Positions 52,740-62,057 of a stretch of DNA of 64,000 nucleotides are shown here, one piece after another (positions within the stretch are counted from its first letter, which is position 1; each line of letters opens with the position of its first letter). The translations under genes were made by a program, and so were the position numbers. Origin of the DNA: Porticoccus sp038143955 (lineage in GTDB: Bacteria > Pseudomonadota > Gammaproteobacteria > Pseudomonadales > Porticoccaceae). Under the pieces are notes generated by a model. It searched no databases. It was given only the letters and a program-made list of their open reading frames with translations, and was not told the DNA's origin. The stretch spans positions 62,001-126,000 of the forward strand of contig JAYQMT010000005.1 in the NCBI GenBank assembly GCA_038143955.1. The letters are read 5' to 3'.

Positions 52740-54053
52740 CTAAGGCCGGTATTCAACAAGGAAATTCAAAAGGTTTAGGGGAGTTATGGGCTCGACTACG
52801 TTTTTTGTTTATAGCTCTTGTAATATACCGAATTGGTACTCATATACCGGTACCTGGAATTGATCCAGATCGCCTCTCCGAATTATTTAGCCAAAATCAG
52901 GGAACAATTGTTGGTATGTTTAACATGTTTTCTGGAGGTGCGCTTGAGCGTATGAGTATTTTAGCATTAGGTATCATGCCATACATATCAGCCTCTATAA
53001 TAATGCAATTGATGTCAGCTGTAGTTCCCCAACTAGAACAATTAAAAAAAGAAGGCGAATCTGGTCGGCGAACCATCAATCAATATACTCGTTATGGTAC
53101 AGTCCTACTAGCTACTCTTCAGGCAATAGGCATGTCAGTAGGCTTGGCTGGTCAAGGGCTGGCCTATTCTGTTGATTTCAGTTTTCATTTTATTGCAGTA
53201 GTTTCTTTGGTTACTGGGGCTGTATTTTTAATGTGGTTAGGAGAGCAAATCACAGAAAGAGGAATAGGTAACGGAATATCTATGTTGATATTTGCTGGTA
53301 TTGTAGCAGGTATTCCATCAGCTATTGGACAGGCACTAGAGTCGTCTCGTCAAGGTGAGCTTCATGTCTTGGCCTTATTGTTAGTCGCTATTCTTGCAGT
53401 CGCAGTAGTATATTTTGTTGTATTCATTGAACGTGGTCAGAGACGAATAACAGTAAATTATGCACAACGTCAACCAGGTAAGGGTCCTGCACAAGCTAGC
53501 CATCTCCCACTAAAAGTAAACATGGCTGGAGTTATACCAGCGATTTTTGCAAGTAGCTTATTACTATTTCCCGCGTCTATTGCGCAGTGGTTTGGACAGG
53601 GTGCTGGTTCAGCAGATTGGCTACAAGAAGTAGCGCTTTTTATAGGTCCAGGTCAACCATTGCATATACTCTTGTTTTCTGGGTTAATTATTTTTTTTTT
53701 TTTTTTACTCAGCATTAATGTTTAATCCTCGTGATATGTCAGATAATTTGAAACGTGGTAATGGGTTCTTGCCGGGTATAAGGCCTGGTGAACAAACAGC
53801 GAAATATATTGATGGGGTAATGACAAGATTAACTTTGGTAGGTGGTTTGTATATGACTGCAGTATGCCTTCTACCTCAGTTTCTGAATGTATACTTAAAT
53901 GTCCCATTTTACCTTGGAGGGACATCTTTGTTGATTGCGGTAGTTGTAACGATGGACTTTATGTCTCAAGTGCAATCTCATTTGATGTCAAATCAGTACT
54001 CTTCCTTAATGAAGAAGTCTAATCTTAAGGGATATGGCGGCAAAAGCCGTTGA
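52736..54053 (+). CDS. secY: Preprotein translocase subunit SecY, frameshift in a T16 run
   Basis: Corrected length is 439 aa with ten predicted membrane helices. The plug and pore region MFNMFSGGALERMSILALGI and the loop RRITVNYAQRQ are conserved. The frame breaks in the T16 run 53691-53706 inside a helix. E. coli has IIFFCFFYTALVFNPR, so T18 encoding IIFFFFFYSALMFNPRD is expected (or T15 with one Phe fewer). After it the C-terminal GIRPGEQTAKYID and MDFMSQVQSHLMSNQY are normal. SecY is the essential translocon channel. The run is long enough for sequencing or polymerase slippage. Confidence 0.95.
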
Positions 54054-54072
54054 TTTGGTCAGAGGATTTATT

Positions 54073-54189
54073 ATGAAAGTGCGTGCGTCAGTTAAAAAAA
54101 TTTGTCGTAACTGCAAAGTAATTAAACGCAAAAACGTGTTACGAGTTATTTGTAGTGTCGAGCCTCGTCATAAACAGCGTCAAGGTTAA
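54073..54189 (+). CDS. rpmJ: 50S ribosomal protein L36 (zinc-binding form)
   Basis: 38 aa: MKVRASVKKICRNCKVIKRK and so on. Zinc ligands Cys11, Cys14, Cys27 and His33 are all present, so this is the C+ paralogue. It follows secY after 19 nt with AGAGGATT upstream, its usual place at the end of the spc genes. Intact. Confidence 0.95.
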   Translation: MKVRASVKKICRNCKVIKRKNVLRVICSVEPRHKQRQG

Positions 54190-54234
54190 ATTTAAGAGAG
54201 TTATTGATTTTTATTACAAGCAAAGCTATCCTCT

Positions 54235-54276
54235 TGCCCCCTTTTTTTTTTTTATGGGGCACTCCTCAAATGGAGT
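54235..54276 (+). promoter_or_regulatory. Alpha operon leader with two hairpins and a T12 run
   Basis: TGCCCC pairs with GGGGCA around a loop made largely of a T12 run, immediately followed by ACTCC/GGAGT. It lies in the 130-nt rpmJ-rpsM gap where E. coli has the S4-binding pseudoknot. I cannot show the pseudoknot by reading, and the role is inferred from position. Confidence 0.35.
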
Positions 54277-54319
54277 TTATTGATTATGGCTAAAACGTAA
54301 ATTAAAGTGGAGTGAACAA

Positions 54320-54676
54320 ATGGCCCGAATTGCCGGTGTCAATATACCCGACAACAAGCATGCAGTGATTTCTCTCACATATGTTTTTGGAGTTGGTCGG
54401 AGTGCTGCTAAAGCTATATGTGCTAGTGCTGGTATTGATGAAAAAGTAAAAATTTCCGATTTAAGTGAAAAAGAAATAGATGCTGTTCGAGGTGCTGTTG
54501 GAGAGCTTTCTGTTGAAGGTGATTTGCGAAGAGAAATCAGCATGAACATTAAACGGTTGATGGATCTTGGTTGTTACCGGGGCCTCCGTCATCGTCGTGG
54601 CTTACCTTTGCGTGGTCAGCGTACAAAGACTAATGCCCGAACCCGTAAAGGTCCGCGTAAGCCAATTAAGCGATAG
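54320..54676 (+). CDS. rpsM: 30S ribosomal protein S13
   Basis: 118 aa, intact. Head protein bridging to the 50S subunit. MARIAGVNIPDNKHAVISLT start and CYRGLRHRRGLPLRGQRTKT. GGAGTG precedes the ATG. First gene of the alpha operon. Confidence 0.98.
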   Translation: MARIAGVNIPDNKHAVISLTYVFGVGRSAAKAICASAGIDEKVKISDLSEKEIDAVRGAVGELSVEGDLRREISMNIKRLMDLGCYRGLRHRRGLPLRGQRTKTNARTRKGPRKPIKR

Positions 54677-54687
54677 GAAATATAAGT

Positions 54688-55079
54688 ATGGCAACTCTAG
54701 AGAAAAAACTACCCGAAAAAAGGTAAAGAAAACAGTAGTGGATGGCATAGCTCACATTCATGCCTCATTTAACAATACTATCGTTACGATTACGGATCGA
54801 CAAGGAAATACATTAAGTTGGGCAACATCAGGTGGTTCTGGTTTTAGGGGATCTCGAAAAAGTACCCCTTTTGCTGCACAAGTTGCTGCAGAGAGAGCTA
54901 GCGAGGCTGCCCAAGAATTTGGTTTAAAAAATCTTGATGTTCAAGTTAAGGGACCTGGCCCAGGAAGAGAATCAGCTGTGCGTGCTCTCAATAATGCAGG
55001 TTATAAAATTACAAATATTACCGACGTAACACCTATTCCACATAATGGTTGTCGTCCGCCAAAAAAACGTCGTGTATAA
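54688..55079 (+). CDS. rpsK: 30S ribosomal protein S11, 1-nt deletion at codon 2-3
   Basis: Corrected length is 130 aa. As read, the ATG at 54688 runs into TAA after 12 codons. One more A near 54692-54693 gives MANSREKTTRKKVKKTVVDG, joining the fully conserved body (AHIHASFNNTIVTITDRQGN, GPGPGRESAVRALNNAGYK, PHNGCRPPKKRRV). Platform protein near the E-site mRNA. Essential, so error is likely. Confidence 0.95.
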
Positions 55080-55095
55080 CTAGGATAGCAATGAT

Positions 55096-55716
55096 ATGGC
55101 AAGATATTTAGGACCCACATGTAAGCTTTCTCGCAGAGAAGGAACAGATCTTTTTTTAAAAAGTGGTATTAGACCACTAGAGTCGAAATGTCACGCCGAT
55201 AGCGTCCCTGGTCAACATGGTGCGCGACGTGGTCGTCTCTCAGATTATGGCGTGCAGTTGCGAGAAAAACAAAAAGTGCGACGAACATATGGAATTCTCG
55301 AGAAACAATTTCGAAACTATTATAAAGAAGCGGCGGTTATCAAAGGAGCCACAGGTGAAACACTTTTGAGGCTTCTTGAGCAACGCCTAGACAATGTCGT
55401 TTATCGCATGGGATTTGGTTCAACTCGATCTGAATCAAGACAGCTAGTAGCGCATAACGCAATCTTAGTTAATGGCAAAAAAGTTAATATCGCTTCATAT
55501 AGAGTTCTGGAGAATGACGTCATAAGCATTCGTGAGAAATCAAAAAAACAACTCCGTATCCAAGCAGCACTTCAAATCTCATCGCAGAGAAGTAGTGTTG
55601 ACTGGATAGAGGTTGATGCTAACGCAATGGTCGGCACCTTCAAGCGTGATCCCGATCGCAGTGAACTTCCTGCTGAGATCAACGAAAATTTAATCGTAGA
55701 ACTTTACTCAAAGTAG
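55096..55716 (+). CDS. rpsD: 30S ribosomal protein S4
   Basis: 206 aa, intact. Primary assembly protein and alpha operon repressor. MARYLGPTCKLSRREGTDLF start, VPGQHGARRGRLSDYGVQL, and the S4 RNA-binding domain RLDNVVYRMGFGSTRSESRQ. Confidence 0.98.
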   Translation: MARYLGPTCKLSRREGTDLFLKSGIRPLESKCHADSVPGQHGARRGRLSDYGVQLREKQKVRRTYGILEKQFRNYYKEAAVIKGATGETLLRLLEQRLDNVVYRMGFGSTRSESRQLVAHNAILVNGKKVNIASYRVLENDVISIREKSKKQLRIQAALQISSQRSSVDWIEVDANAMVGTFKRDPDRSELPAEINENLIVELYSK

Positions 55717-55754
55717 AATTAATAGTAGTTATTAGATATGAGGCAGATAGGCAT

Positions 55755-56752
55755 ATGCATACATCAGTAAATGAATTCTTGACACCACGCACCATAGATG
55801 TAACTGAATTAAGCATTACAAAATCCAAAGTTATCCTAGAGCCATTAGAGCGAGGTTTCGGTCACACTTTAGGTAATGCTTTGCGCCGTATATTACTGTC
55901 TTCAATGGCTGGTTCCGCCATCGTGGAGGTCGAAATTGATGGCGTACTTCACGAATATAGTACTCTGGAGGGAGTTCAAGAGGATGTCATTGAAATCCTT
56001 CTTAACTTGAAAGGGGTTGCCATAATACTGCATGAAAAGGACGAGGTAACTTTAACTCTTACAAAAAAAGGTAAGGGTGCTGTAACTGCTGGTGATATAG
56101 AGTTAGATAGCACGTGTGAGATTACTAATCCAGAACATGTAATTGCTAATATAACAGGCAGCGCCAAACTTAATATGAAACTTCATGTCGTAAAGGGCAG
56201 AGGGTACCAGCCATCAAATTTCCGTTTTAATGATTCTGATGAAGAACGATCTATTGGACGTCTACCATTGGATGCAACATTTACACCAGTAAGACGAGTA
56301 TCTTATGTTGTTGAAAGTGCTCGTGTCGAACAGCGCACTGATTTAGATAAGTTAGTATTAGATATAGAAACAGATGGAACAATTGATCCAGAAGAGGCTA
56401 TTCGTCGTTCGGCTACGATTCTGCAACAACAACTTGCTGTATTTGTAGATCTTCAGAGTGAGAGTGCAGCTGCTCCTGAAGAAGAAGAAGATTTAATTGA
56501 CCCTATCTTACTTCGTCCAGTAGACGATCTTGAATTAACAGTTCGTTCTGCTAATTGTTTGAAAGCTGAGAATATCCACTATATTGGTGACCTAGTTCAA
56601 AGACTTGAAGTTGAACTATTGAAAACACCCAATTTAGGAAAAAATCCTTAACTGAAATTAAGGACGTACTAGCTTCGAGAGATTTATTATTAGGCCAAAA
56701 AATTGAAAATTGGCCACCTGCAAGTATACGTACCGAAACTGAAGAGGATTAG
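55755..56752 (+). CDS. rpoA: RNA polymerase alpha subunit, 1-nt deletion in the C-terminal domain
   Basis: Corrected length is 332 aa. The N-terminal assembly domain has LEPLERGFGHTLGNALRRIL. The C-terminal domain, which contacts UP elements and activators, has ELTVRSANCLKAENIHYIGD. One missing A in the A6 run 56639-56644 breaks it. Restored sequence is TPNLGKKSLTEIKDVLASRD. As read, the product loses about 34 C-terminal residues, including part of the alphaCTD. The rRNA promoter here seems to have an UP element, which would need an intact alphaCTD. Confidence 0.95.
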
Positions 56753-56833
56753 ATTCTTTAGATTTCTATTAACTACTTAACTCAAAGTTAAAATTTATTG
56801 CTGAGATAGCAAATTTTTTAAGGAAACAAAATA

Positions 56834-57234
56834 ATGCGTCATCGCAAAAGCGGTAGAAAACTGAGTCGGACAGGAACACATCGAAGAGCTATGTTTCGTA
56901 ATATGGTGACTTCGCTAGTGGAACATGAATTTATAAAAACAACTTTACCAAAAGCAAAAGAGTTGCGTAAACTCACTGAGCCTTTAATTACTTTAGCAAA
57001 AGTTGACAGTGTCGCTAATCGTAGATTAGCATTTAGCCGGATTCAGGATAAAGCTGCTGTTGGAAAATTGTTTACAGAGCTAGGACCCAGATATCAGACT
57101 CGACCAGGTGGATATATCAGTATCTTAAAATGTGGATTCCGATCTGGAGACGCTGCTCCAATGGCCTATGTCGGGCTTTTGATCGACCTGAGGTCGAGGC
57201 AGTAGAAATTGAAGAAGATCAGGAAGAAAGTTAA
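56834..57234 (+). CDS. rplQ: 50S ribosomal protein L17, 1-nt deletion near the C-terminus
   Basis: Corrected length is 133 aa. MRHRKSGRKLSRTGTHRRAM start, TKLPKAKELR-like TLPKAKELRKLTEPLITLA. The T4 run 57177-57180 lacks one T. With it, MAYVGLFDRPEVEAVEIEED replaces a spurious stop and gives the usual acidic tail ending QEES. Last gene of the alpha operon, converging on a histidine kinase gene 12 nt away. No clear terminator is seen between them. Confidence 0.94.
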
Positions 57235-57246
57235 CTTGTAATTTTT

Positions 57247-58678
57247 TTAGGAAAGCGGAAGTTGGATATGGAATGTAGTCCCAACTTCTATATCCGATGT
57301 TATAGCTAGCTGGCCACGATGTTGTTCTGTAATAATGAAATATGAAAAAGATAAGCGTTTTGCAGAATCATAATTTGAGTGTGTTGATTGATTTGTAAAA
57401 AATGGCTCAAAAATAAACTGTTGCTCGTCTTTACTAACTCCTAATCCGTTATGTTGTATTTTAAACCACAGCGCCTCATAGCATTCCATAATTTTTATTC
57501 TAATCAATGGCTCAAATTTATGAGTTCGAACTTCGCTTATAGCGTAACAAGAATGCCTAAATAAGCTTAATATCACTTGTTTTATTTCCGAAGAAAATAA
57601 GGGTATTTGAGGAATATTTTTTTCAAATTCGCATTCAATTTTTATATCAGCAAACTTTAAGCCTGACGGGGAGGTTATAACCTTTTTTGCTAAATCAATG
57701 GTTTCGTTAATAAGTTCGGTTATACTGCAAGGTTGTTTCTTTCCTCCTCGGCTTACTGAAAAGTCTAAAAGATTATTAATTATAGCACTAACTTGCTGCC
57801 CTCTCTGGCTAGCCTCTGTAAGTTTCTTTTTAATTTCCCCAACGCTTTTCAACTTTGAGTCTTCTAATTTGACTAAGCTACTACTTAAGTCTTCGATAAT
57901 ACACTCCAGCGGGAAATTTATATCATGTGCCATAGTGGAAGCTAACTCACCCATAGATGACATTTTATCACGCTGAACTAACATGTTAGCAGTAAGTATA
58001 TTTTCTGTGACATCATCTATAAGTATCACGACACCAGTCTCTTCCTGTTCCCTCAAAGGATAAATAGTTATATCGAAGTGATACTGTCCTCGCTGACTAT
58101 GTTTGATTGTTTCAGCTTGATTCTGGGATTGAACATGATCAATTTGTGTTGGCGTTACAGTTATTGCTGGATAGGTTTCCCAGAGATCTTTTCCTAGCGC
58201 TTGGGCAGAACTAATTCCTGTAATAGACTCCGTTTTTGATTCCACCGCGTTATCTTGCCATATCTATTTATGCTGATGAGCATCAGAGGCATTGAGCTAA
58301 GAATATCAGCTATATAAGTTTCAGATGAACGCAAACGTTCTGTAGTCGTTTTATGTTGTGTTATCTCACCTTCTAAGAGCCTATTAGAGTCTTTAAGTAG
58401 CTGGTTGTATTGATCCAGAGTAGCTGTTCTCTCCAAGACTCTTTTTTCTAGCTGTGTTCGTATTTCCTTTAGAGCAATATTAGACTGATGAGCCTGCCTA
58501 CGGCTTAAAAAAGCATAATTCCCGTTACTGAGAGGAGAATAATAAATATACCCCCAGACCAATTAGCTAAATGTTGCCAATTTGTATGGCCATCTTCATC
58601 ATTTAAAAAACCAATCATACCTGCATTAATTGGTAGGCTGTAGATTAAAAAAAGTACGTATGGTAAATTTTTTTTCAT
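57247..58678 (-). CDS. Membrane sensor histidine kinase with degenerate ATP-binding domain, two 1-nt deletions
   Basis: Corrected length is 477 aa from the ATG at 58678 (MKKNLPYVLFLIYSLPINAG, signal-like). One membrane helix (GGIFIILLSVTGIMLF), a coiled linker, a PAS domain (LMLISINRYGKITRWNQKTE) and a HisKA domain with phosphoacceptor His in MAHDINFPLECI follow. The HATPase domain is unusual. The N box lacks its Asn (VILSLFRHSCYAI), the G1 DxG is HNGLGV, and the G2 Gly-rich motif is absent (YDSAKRLSFSYFII). FEPFFTN and VGTTFHIQLP remain. Breaks at T5 58233-58237 and A6 58507-58512 restore cleanly. No response regulator is adjacent. It may be a pseudokinase. The neighbour atoE suggests, but does not prove, a link to organic acids. 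Confidence 0.85.
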
Positions 58679-58710
58679 ATCTAAAATTATTTGCTCTTAT
58701 TCAAATCAAC

Positions 58711-60033
58711 TTAAAATAATAATAGCATACTTAGTGTAAATACTATTCCTGACCAGATTAACGCTACTGTGCAGTAACCCATTATATCCTTGATCTTCAG
58801 TCCTGCTATACCTAAAAGTGGTAAAGCCCATAGAGGCTGAATCATATTAGTCCATGCATCGCCAAATGCCACAGCCATAGCTGCTTTATTTAATGGAACT
58901 CCCAACGACTCAGCAGCAGGAATAACAATAGGAGCTTGGACAGCCCACTGCCCTCCACCGGAGGGAACAAAAACGTTTACTATCCCTGCACTTAGGAAGG
59001 TTAGTAGTGTGAAGGTGTCAGTATTCGATATACTAACAAACCATTCTGACATCGAGGCAGCAAGGCCAGAGCCTATCATCATTCCCATAATACCTGCATA
59101 TAATGGGAACTGAAGAACGATTCCAGACAACCCTTTTACTGCTTCACCAAGAGCAGTTAAATATGAAGCAGCTGAACGATGTAACAAAAGTCCAGCTACT
59201 AAAAAAACAAAATTAATAGTATTTAGTCCGACTGGCTCGCCGTTAATGATGTAATCTATCAAATAACAGGCGCCTAGTAGCCCTAAACATAAAGTAGGAA
59301 AACGATGGTTTTCGATATACTGGGCTGGGGTCGAATTATCTGAAGTTAAATCTAAATCTATAGGAAGCTTGTCTAGATTGATTTCAACAACCTCTGATGG
59401 CGAAGGCATCATTAGTTTATTTATTATAGGTAGTGTGATGAAGAGAACTAGACAAACAACAAGAGATTCCCAGCTGAAAATAGTTTCTGATAAAGGAATA
59501 ACATTACCATCTAACAAAGCACTAAGTTGATCATTGTCTGTGGCAGCAATCTTAAGAGGTATTGATCCTGAAAGCCCTGCATGCCAAACAAGCATTCCAG
59601 AATATGCTGAGGCAACTAGAAGTGGATAATGAACACCCTTAATCTGATAAGCAATTTCACGAGCCATTAATGCGCTGGCTATGAGCCCAAATCCCCAGCT
59701 AATCCAACAACAGATTAAGGCTATCATAGTCATTAATATAATTGCTTGACCGGGGTTTTTGGCAATTGATGCTATTGATTTTAATCCTTTTTTAACACTA
59801 TTCGTTTGTGCCAAAACACTTCCCGTAAAAAGTGTAATAGTAACTTGCATGGAAAATATTAATAAATCCCAGACACCATTACCCCATAATCTAACCATTT
59901 GCGTTGGTGAATGATCTTGTACGAGCACTCCAATTAAAAGAACTATAAAAGTGATTGTAATAGCTATAATGAATGCATCAGGCAACCATCGCTCAAGGAT
60001 TCTCGTAAAAAATTTAGATATATTTTTTATCAT
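58711..60033 (-). CDS. Short-chain fatty acid transporter family (AtoE-like)
   Basis: 440 aa, intact, with about ten or more membrane helices. Family signatures are the N-terminal RILERWLPDAFIIAITITF and PSGGGQWAVQAPIVIPAAE near residue 350. E. coli AtoE carries short-chain fatty acids such as acetoacetate or butyrate, and the exact substrate here is unknown. ATG at 60033 preferred over GTG at 60063. No atoDAB genes accompany it. It lies between apaH and the histidine kinase, both on the same strand, with a 32-nt gap to the kinase start, so cotranscription is likely. Confidence 0.88.
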   Translation of the reverse strand: MIKNISKFFTRILERWLPDAFIIAITITFIVLLIGVLVQDHSPTQMVRLWGNGVWDLLIFSMQVTITLFTGSVLAQTNSVKKGLKSIASIAKNPGQAIILMTMIALICCWISWGFGLIASALMAREIAYQIKGVHYPLLVASAYSGMLVWHAGLSGSIPLKIAATDNDQLSALLDGNVIPLSETIFSWESLVVCLVLFITLPIINKLMMPSPSEVVEINLDKLPIDLDLTSDNSTPAQYIENHRFPTLCLGLLGACYLIDYIINGEPVGLNTINFVFLVAGLLLHRSAASYLTALGEAVKGLSGIVLQFPLYAGIMGMMIGSGLAASMSEWFVSISNTDTFTLLTFLSAGIVNVFVPSGGGQWAVQAPIVIPAAESLGVPLNKAAMAVAFGDAWTNMIQPLWALPLLGIAGLKIKDIMGYCTVALIWSGIVFTLSMLLLF

Positions 60034-60097
60034 TAATAGAAAATCTCTAAAGATTAATTGCACTAATTGTAAAACAGCTATATTAATTTATTTATAG

Positions 60098-60888
60098 CTA
60101 CAATGAAAAAACTCTTTTTGTATCTATATTCATTAACCGCATTTTTCCTCCCCAAAGATAACCAGTATCTAATGGATATAAATTTTTTTATTAATCTGAC
60201 CTCAAGTGCCGCCCAATGACCAAAAATAATTTTCACATTGTCATTAATAGAACCTTTATGATTAAACCAAGGTAGAAATCCTTTTGGGGGAGCGTTAGGA
60301 TCTTTAGATTCAAGTTCTAGTCGTCCCGATGAAGAGCAAAAACGCATACGGGTAAAGTAGTTTGCAATAAGCCTCCATCTCTCTGGCTCAGCTAGGCTAT
60401 CTTTCCATATATTAGGATGATTCCCATACATCGAATCGAAGAACTGGTCTGATCGAATATCGCACTGTAAAATAGTACTTAATTCTTTTCCCAATTCTAA
60501 AGCCTTTTTTAATGACCATTGGGGTGGTATACCAGCATGAACAAAAACATAGTCTTTCTCATTTATTATTAGCGGTTGTTTTTGAAGCCAACACAAAAGC
60601 TCATCCTTGTCTGGAGCGTTAATTATTTCTCCCAAAGTATCACTTCGACTCGCTTTTTTCTCCCGCTAGCCACAGCAAGTAAATGCAAATCATGATTGCC
60701 AAGAACCATGCGAAAATTACTTCCTAGTTTATAACAGAAACGAAGTGTTTCTAGGGATTCCGGACCTCGATTTACGATATCCCCTACAGACCATAGCATA
60801 TCTTTTTCTGGATTAAATGACACTTCTCAAGCAGGTACTGCAACGGTTCAAGGCAACCCTGAATATCACCTACAGCATAATCGGTCAA
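60098..60888 (-). CDS. apaH: Diadenosine tetraphosphatase ApaH, four small deletions as read
   Basis: Corrected length is 264 aa. Starts at TTG 60888 (MTDYAVGDIQGCLEPLQYLL), overlapping the apaG stop. Metallophosphatase motifs GDIQGC, GDIVNRG, GNHDLHLLAV and HAGIPPQW are present. Missing bases: A at 60824-60825 (LEKVSFNPEKD), A in T6 60654-60659 (GRKKASRSDTLGE), and two near the C-terminus (about 60178-60218), giving ALEGQINKKNLYPLDTGYLW and stop at 60098. The enzyme cleaves Ap4A to two ADP. Four breaks in 0.8 kb exceed the window average, so real decay is possible in this non-essential gene. Confidence 0.82.
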
Positions 60889-61251
60889 TGTATAGCCCCA
60901 GGCATTGAAAGCAGTAATACTGGGATTTTAGTATCAAATTCGATCCCTGAATCATCAATCATTTTATAGCATCCACTCATTGTTCCTACCTCGGTACCTA
61001 TTGCTACACAACTCGTGTATTTATAGAGTTCTCCTGAGCAATAATTGGTTGTTTTCCAACAACCCCAAGTCCCTTGACTTCTTTAATCTGAGAATCACCG
61101 TCTGTAATAACCCAATGGCGACTCATCAACTGTATAGGGTAATATTCATTATTCTTTATGCTTACGTGATACACAAAAGAAAATTTTTATCCTCCGGATC
61201 TGAATATTCTGGTGAATAATTTGATGTTACACATACATCTATATTAATCAT
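60885..61251 (-). CDS. apaG: ApaG (CO2+/MG2+ efflux protein family), two 1-nt deletions
   Basis: Corrected length is 122 aa from the ATG of MINIDVCVTSNYSPEYSDPE, overlapping the rsmA stop (ATGA). Missing bases are at A4 61175-61178 (NFLFVYHVSIKNNEYYP after repair) and T3 61020-61022 (SIKYTSCVAIGTEVGTMSG). Family motifs QLMSRHWVITDG, VKGLGVVGKQPII and GTMSGCYKM are clear. ApaG is a small fibronectin-III-like fold of uncertain function, almost always next to apaH and rsmA. Confidence 0.85.
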
Positions 61252-62050
61252 AATAGCAAACCTATTTGATTACTAAGATTGACAAATTGAGCAACGTTGA
61301 GTTGTTCTGGACGCAAGGTCAAGTCAATACTTAGTTTTTCTATATACTTCTCAGAAAGAAGAAGTTTGATTGAGTTACGTATAGTCTTTCGTCGTTGCTG
61401 AAAACATATTCTGACTAATTTAGAAAAGAATTTTAGATTTTCTGCAACATGAGGTATTTCTTTATATGGACATAGTGAAACTATCATTGAATCAACTTTT
61501 GGGGAGGGGGAAAAAGCTGATGGTGGCACTAAAAAAGAGGACACACATTGCAATAGTATTGGATCATAACACTCAATCTTCCGTAATTCTTGTTACCAGG
61601 TGATGCACTAATCCGATCTACCACCTCTTTTTGTAACATAAAATGCATGTCAGAAATATACTCATGAAATTCCAATAAATGAAATAAAAGCGGGGTGGTT
61701 ATATTGTATGGTAAATTACCGATAATACGTAAAGGAAATCCAGTGGAAAAAAATTTTCTAAAGTCTACCTCCAAAGCGTCGACTTGTTGTATTTTACATT
61801 GATCATAATTTTTAAATTTTTTCCTTAAAATAAGTACAAGATCTTTATCTAGTTCTATAATCTTTAAACTTGGGCAATTATCTAAAATTGCCTTTGTTAT
61901 AGCGCCTTTTCCTGCTCCAATTTCTATCAAATTGTCTTCTTTTTTTGGGTGGATTGCATTGATTATTAAATTAATAACATCAGAATCGACTAAAAAATTT
62001 TGACCAAAACGTTTTCGCGCTTTATGGACTGGTAGCCCATTTAGAATCAT
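61248..62050 (-). CDS. rsmA: 16S rRNA dimethyladenosine transferase RsmA (KsgA), 1-nt deletion
   Basis: Corrected length is 267 aa from the ATG of MILNGLPVHKARKRFGQNFL. It dimethylates A1518 and A1519 in 16S helix 45. SAM site LIEIGAGKGAITKAIL and catalytic NLPYNITTPLLFHLL are intact. One base is missing in A6 61531-61536; repair gives QYYCNVCPLFLVPPSAFSPS. The frame upstream of the start is continuous with pdxA without a stop, so the sequence as read encodes a pdxA-rsmA fusion. I consider this an artefact of the A8 run at 62071-62078, which lies just before the expected pdxA stop. Confidence 0.9.
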
Positions 62051-62057
62051 TAATATA

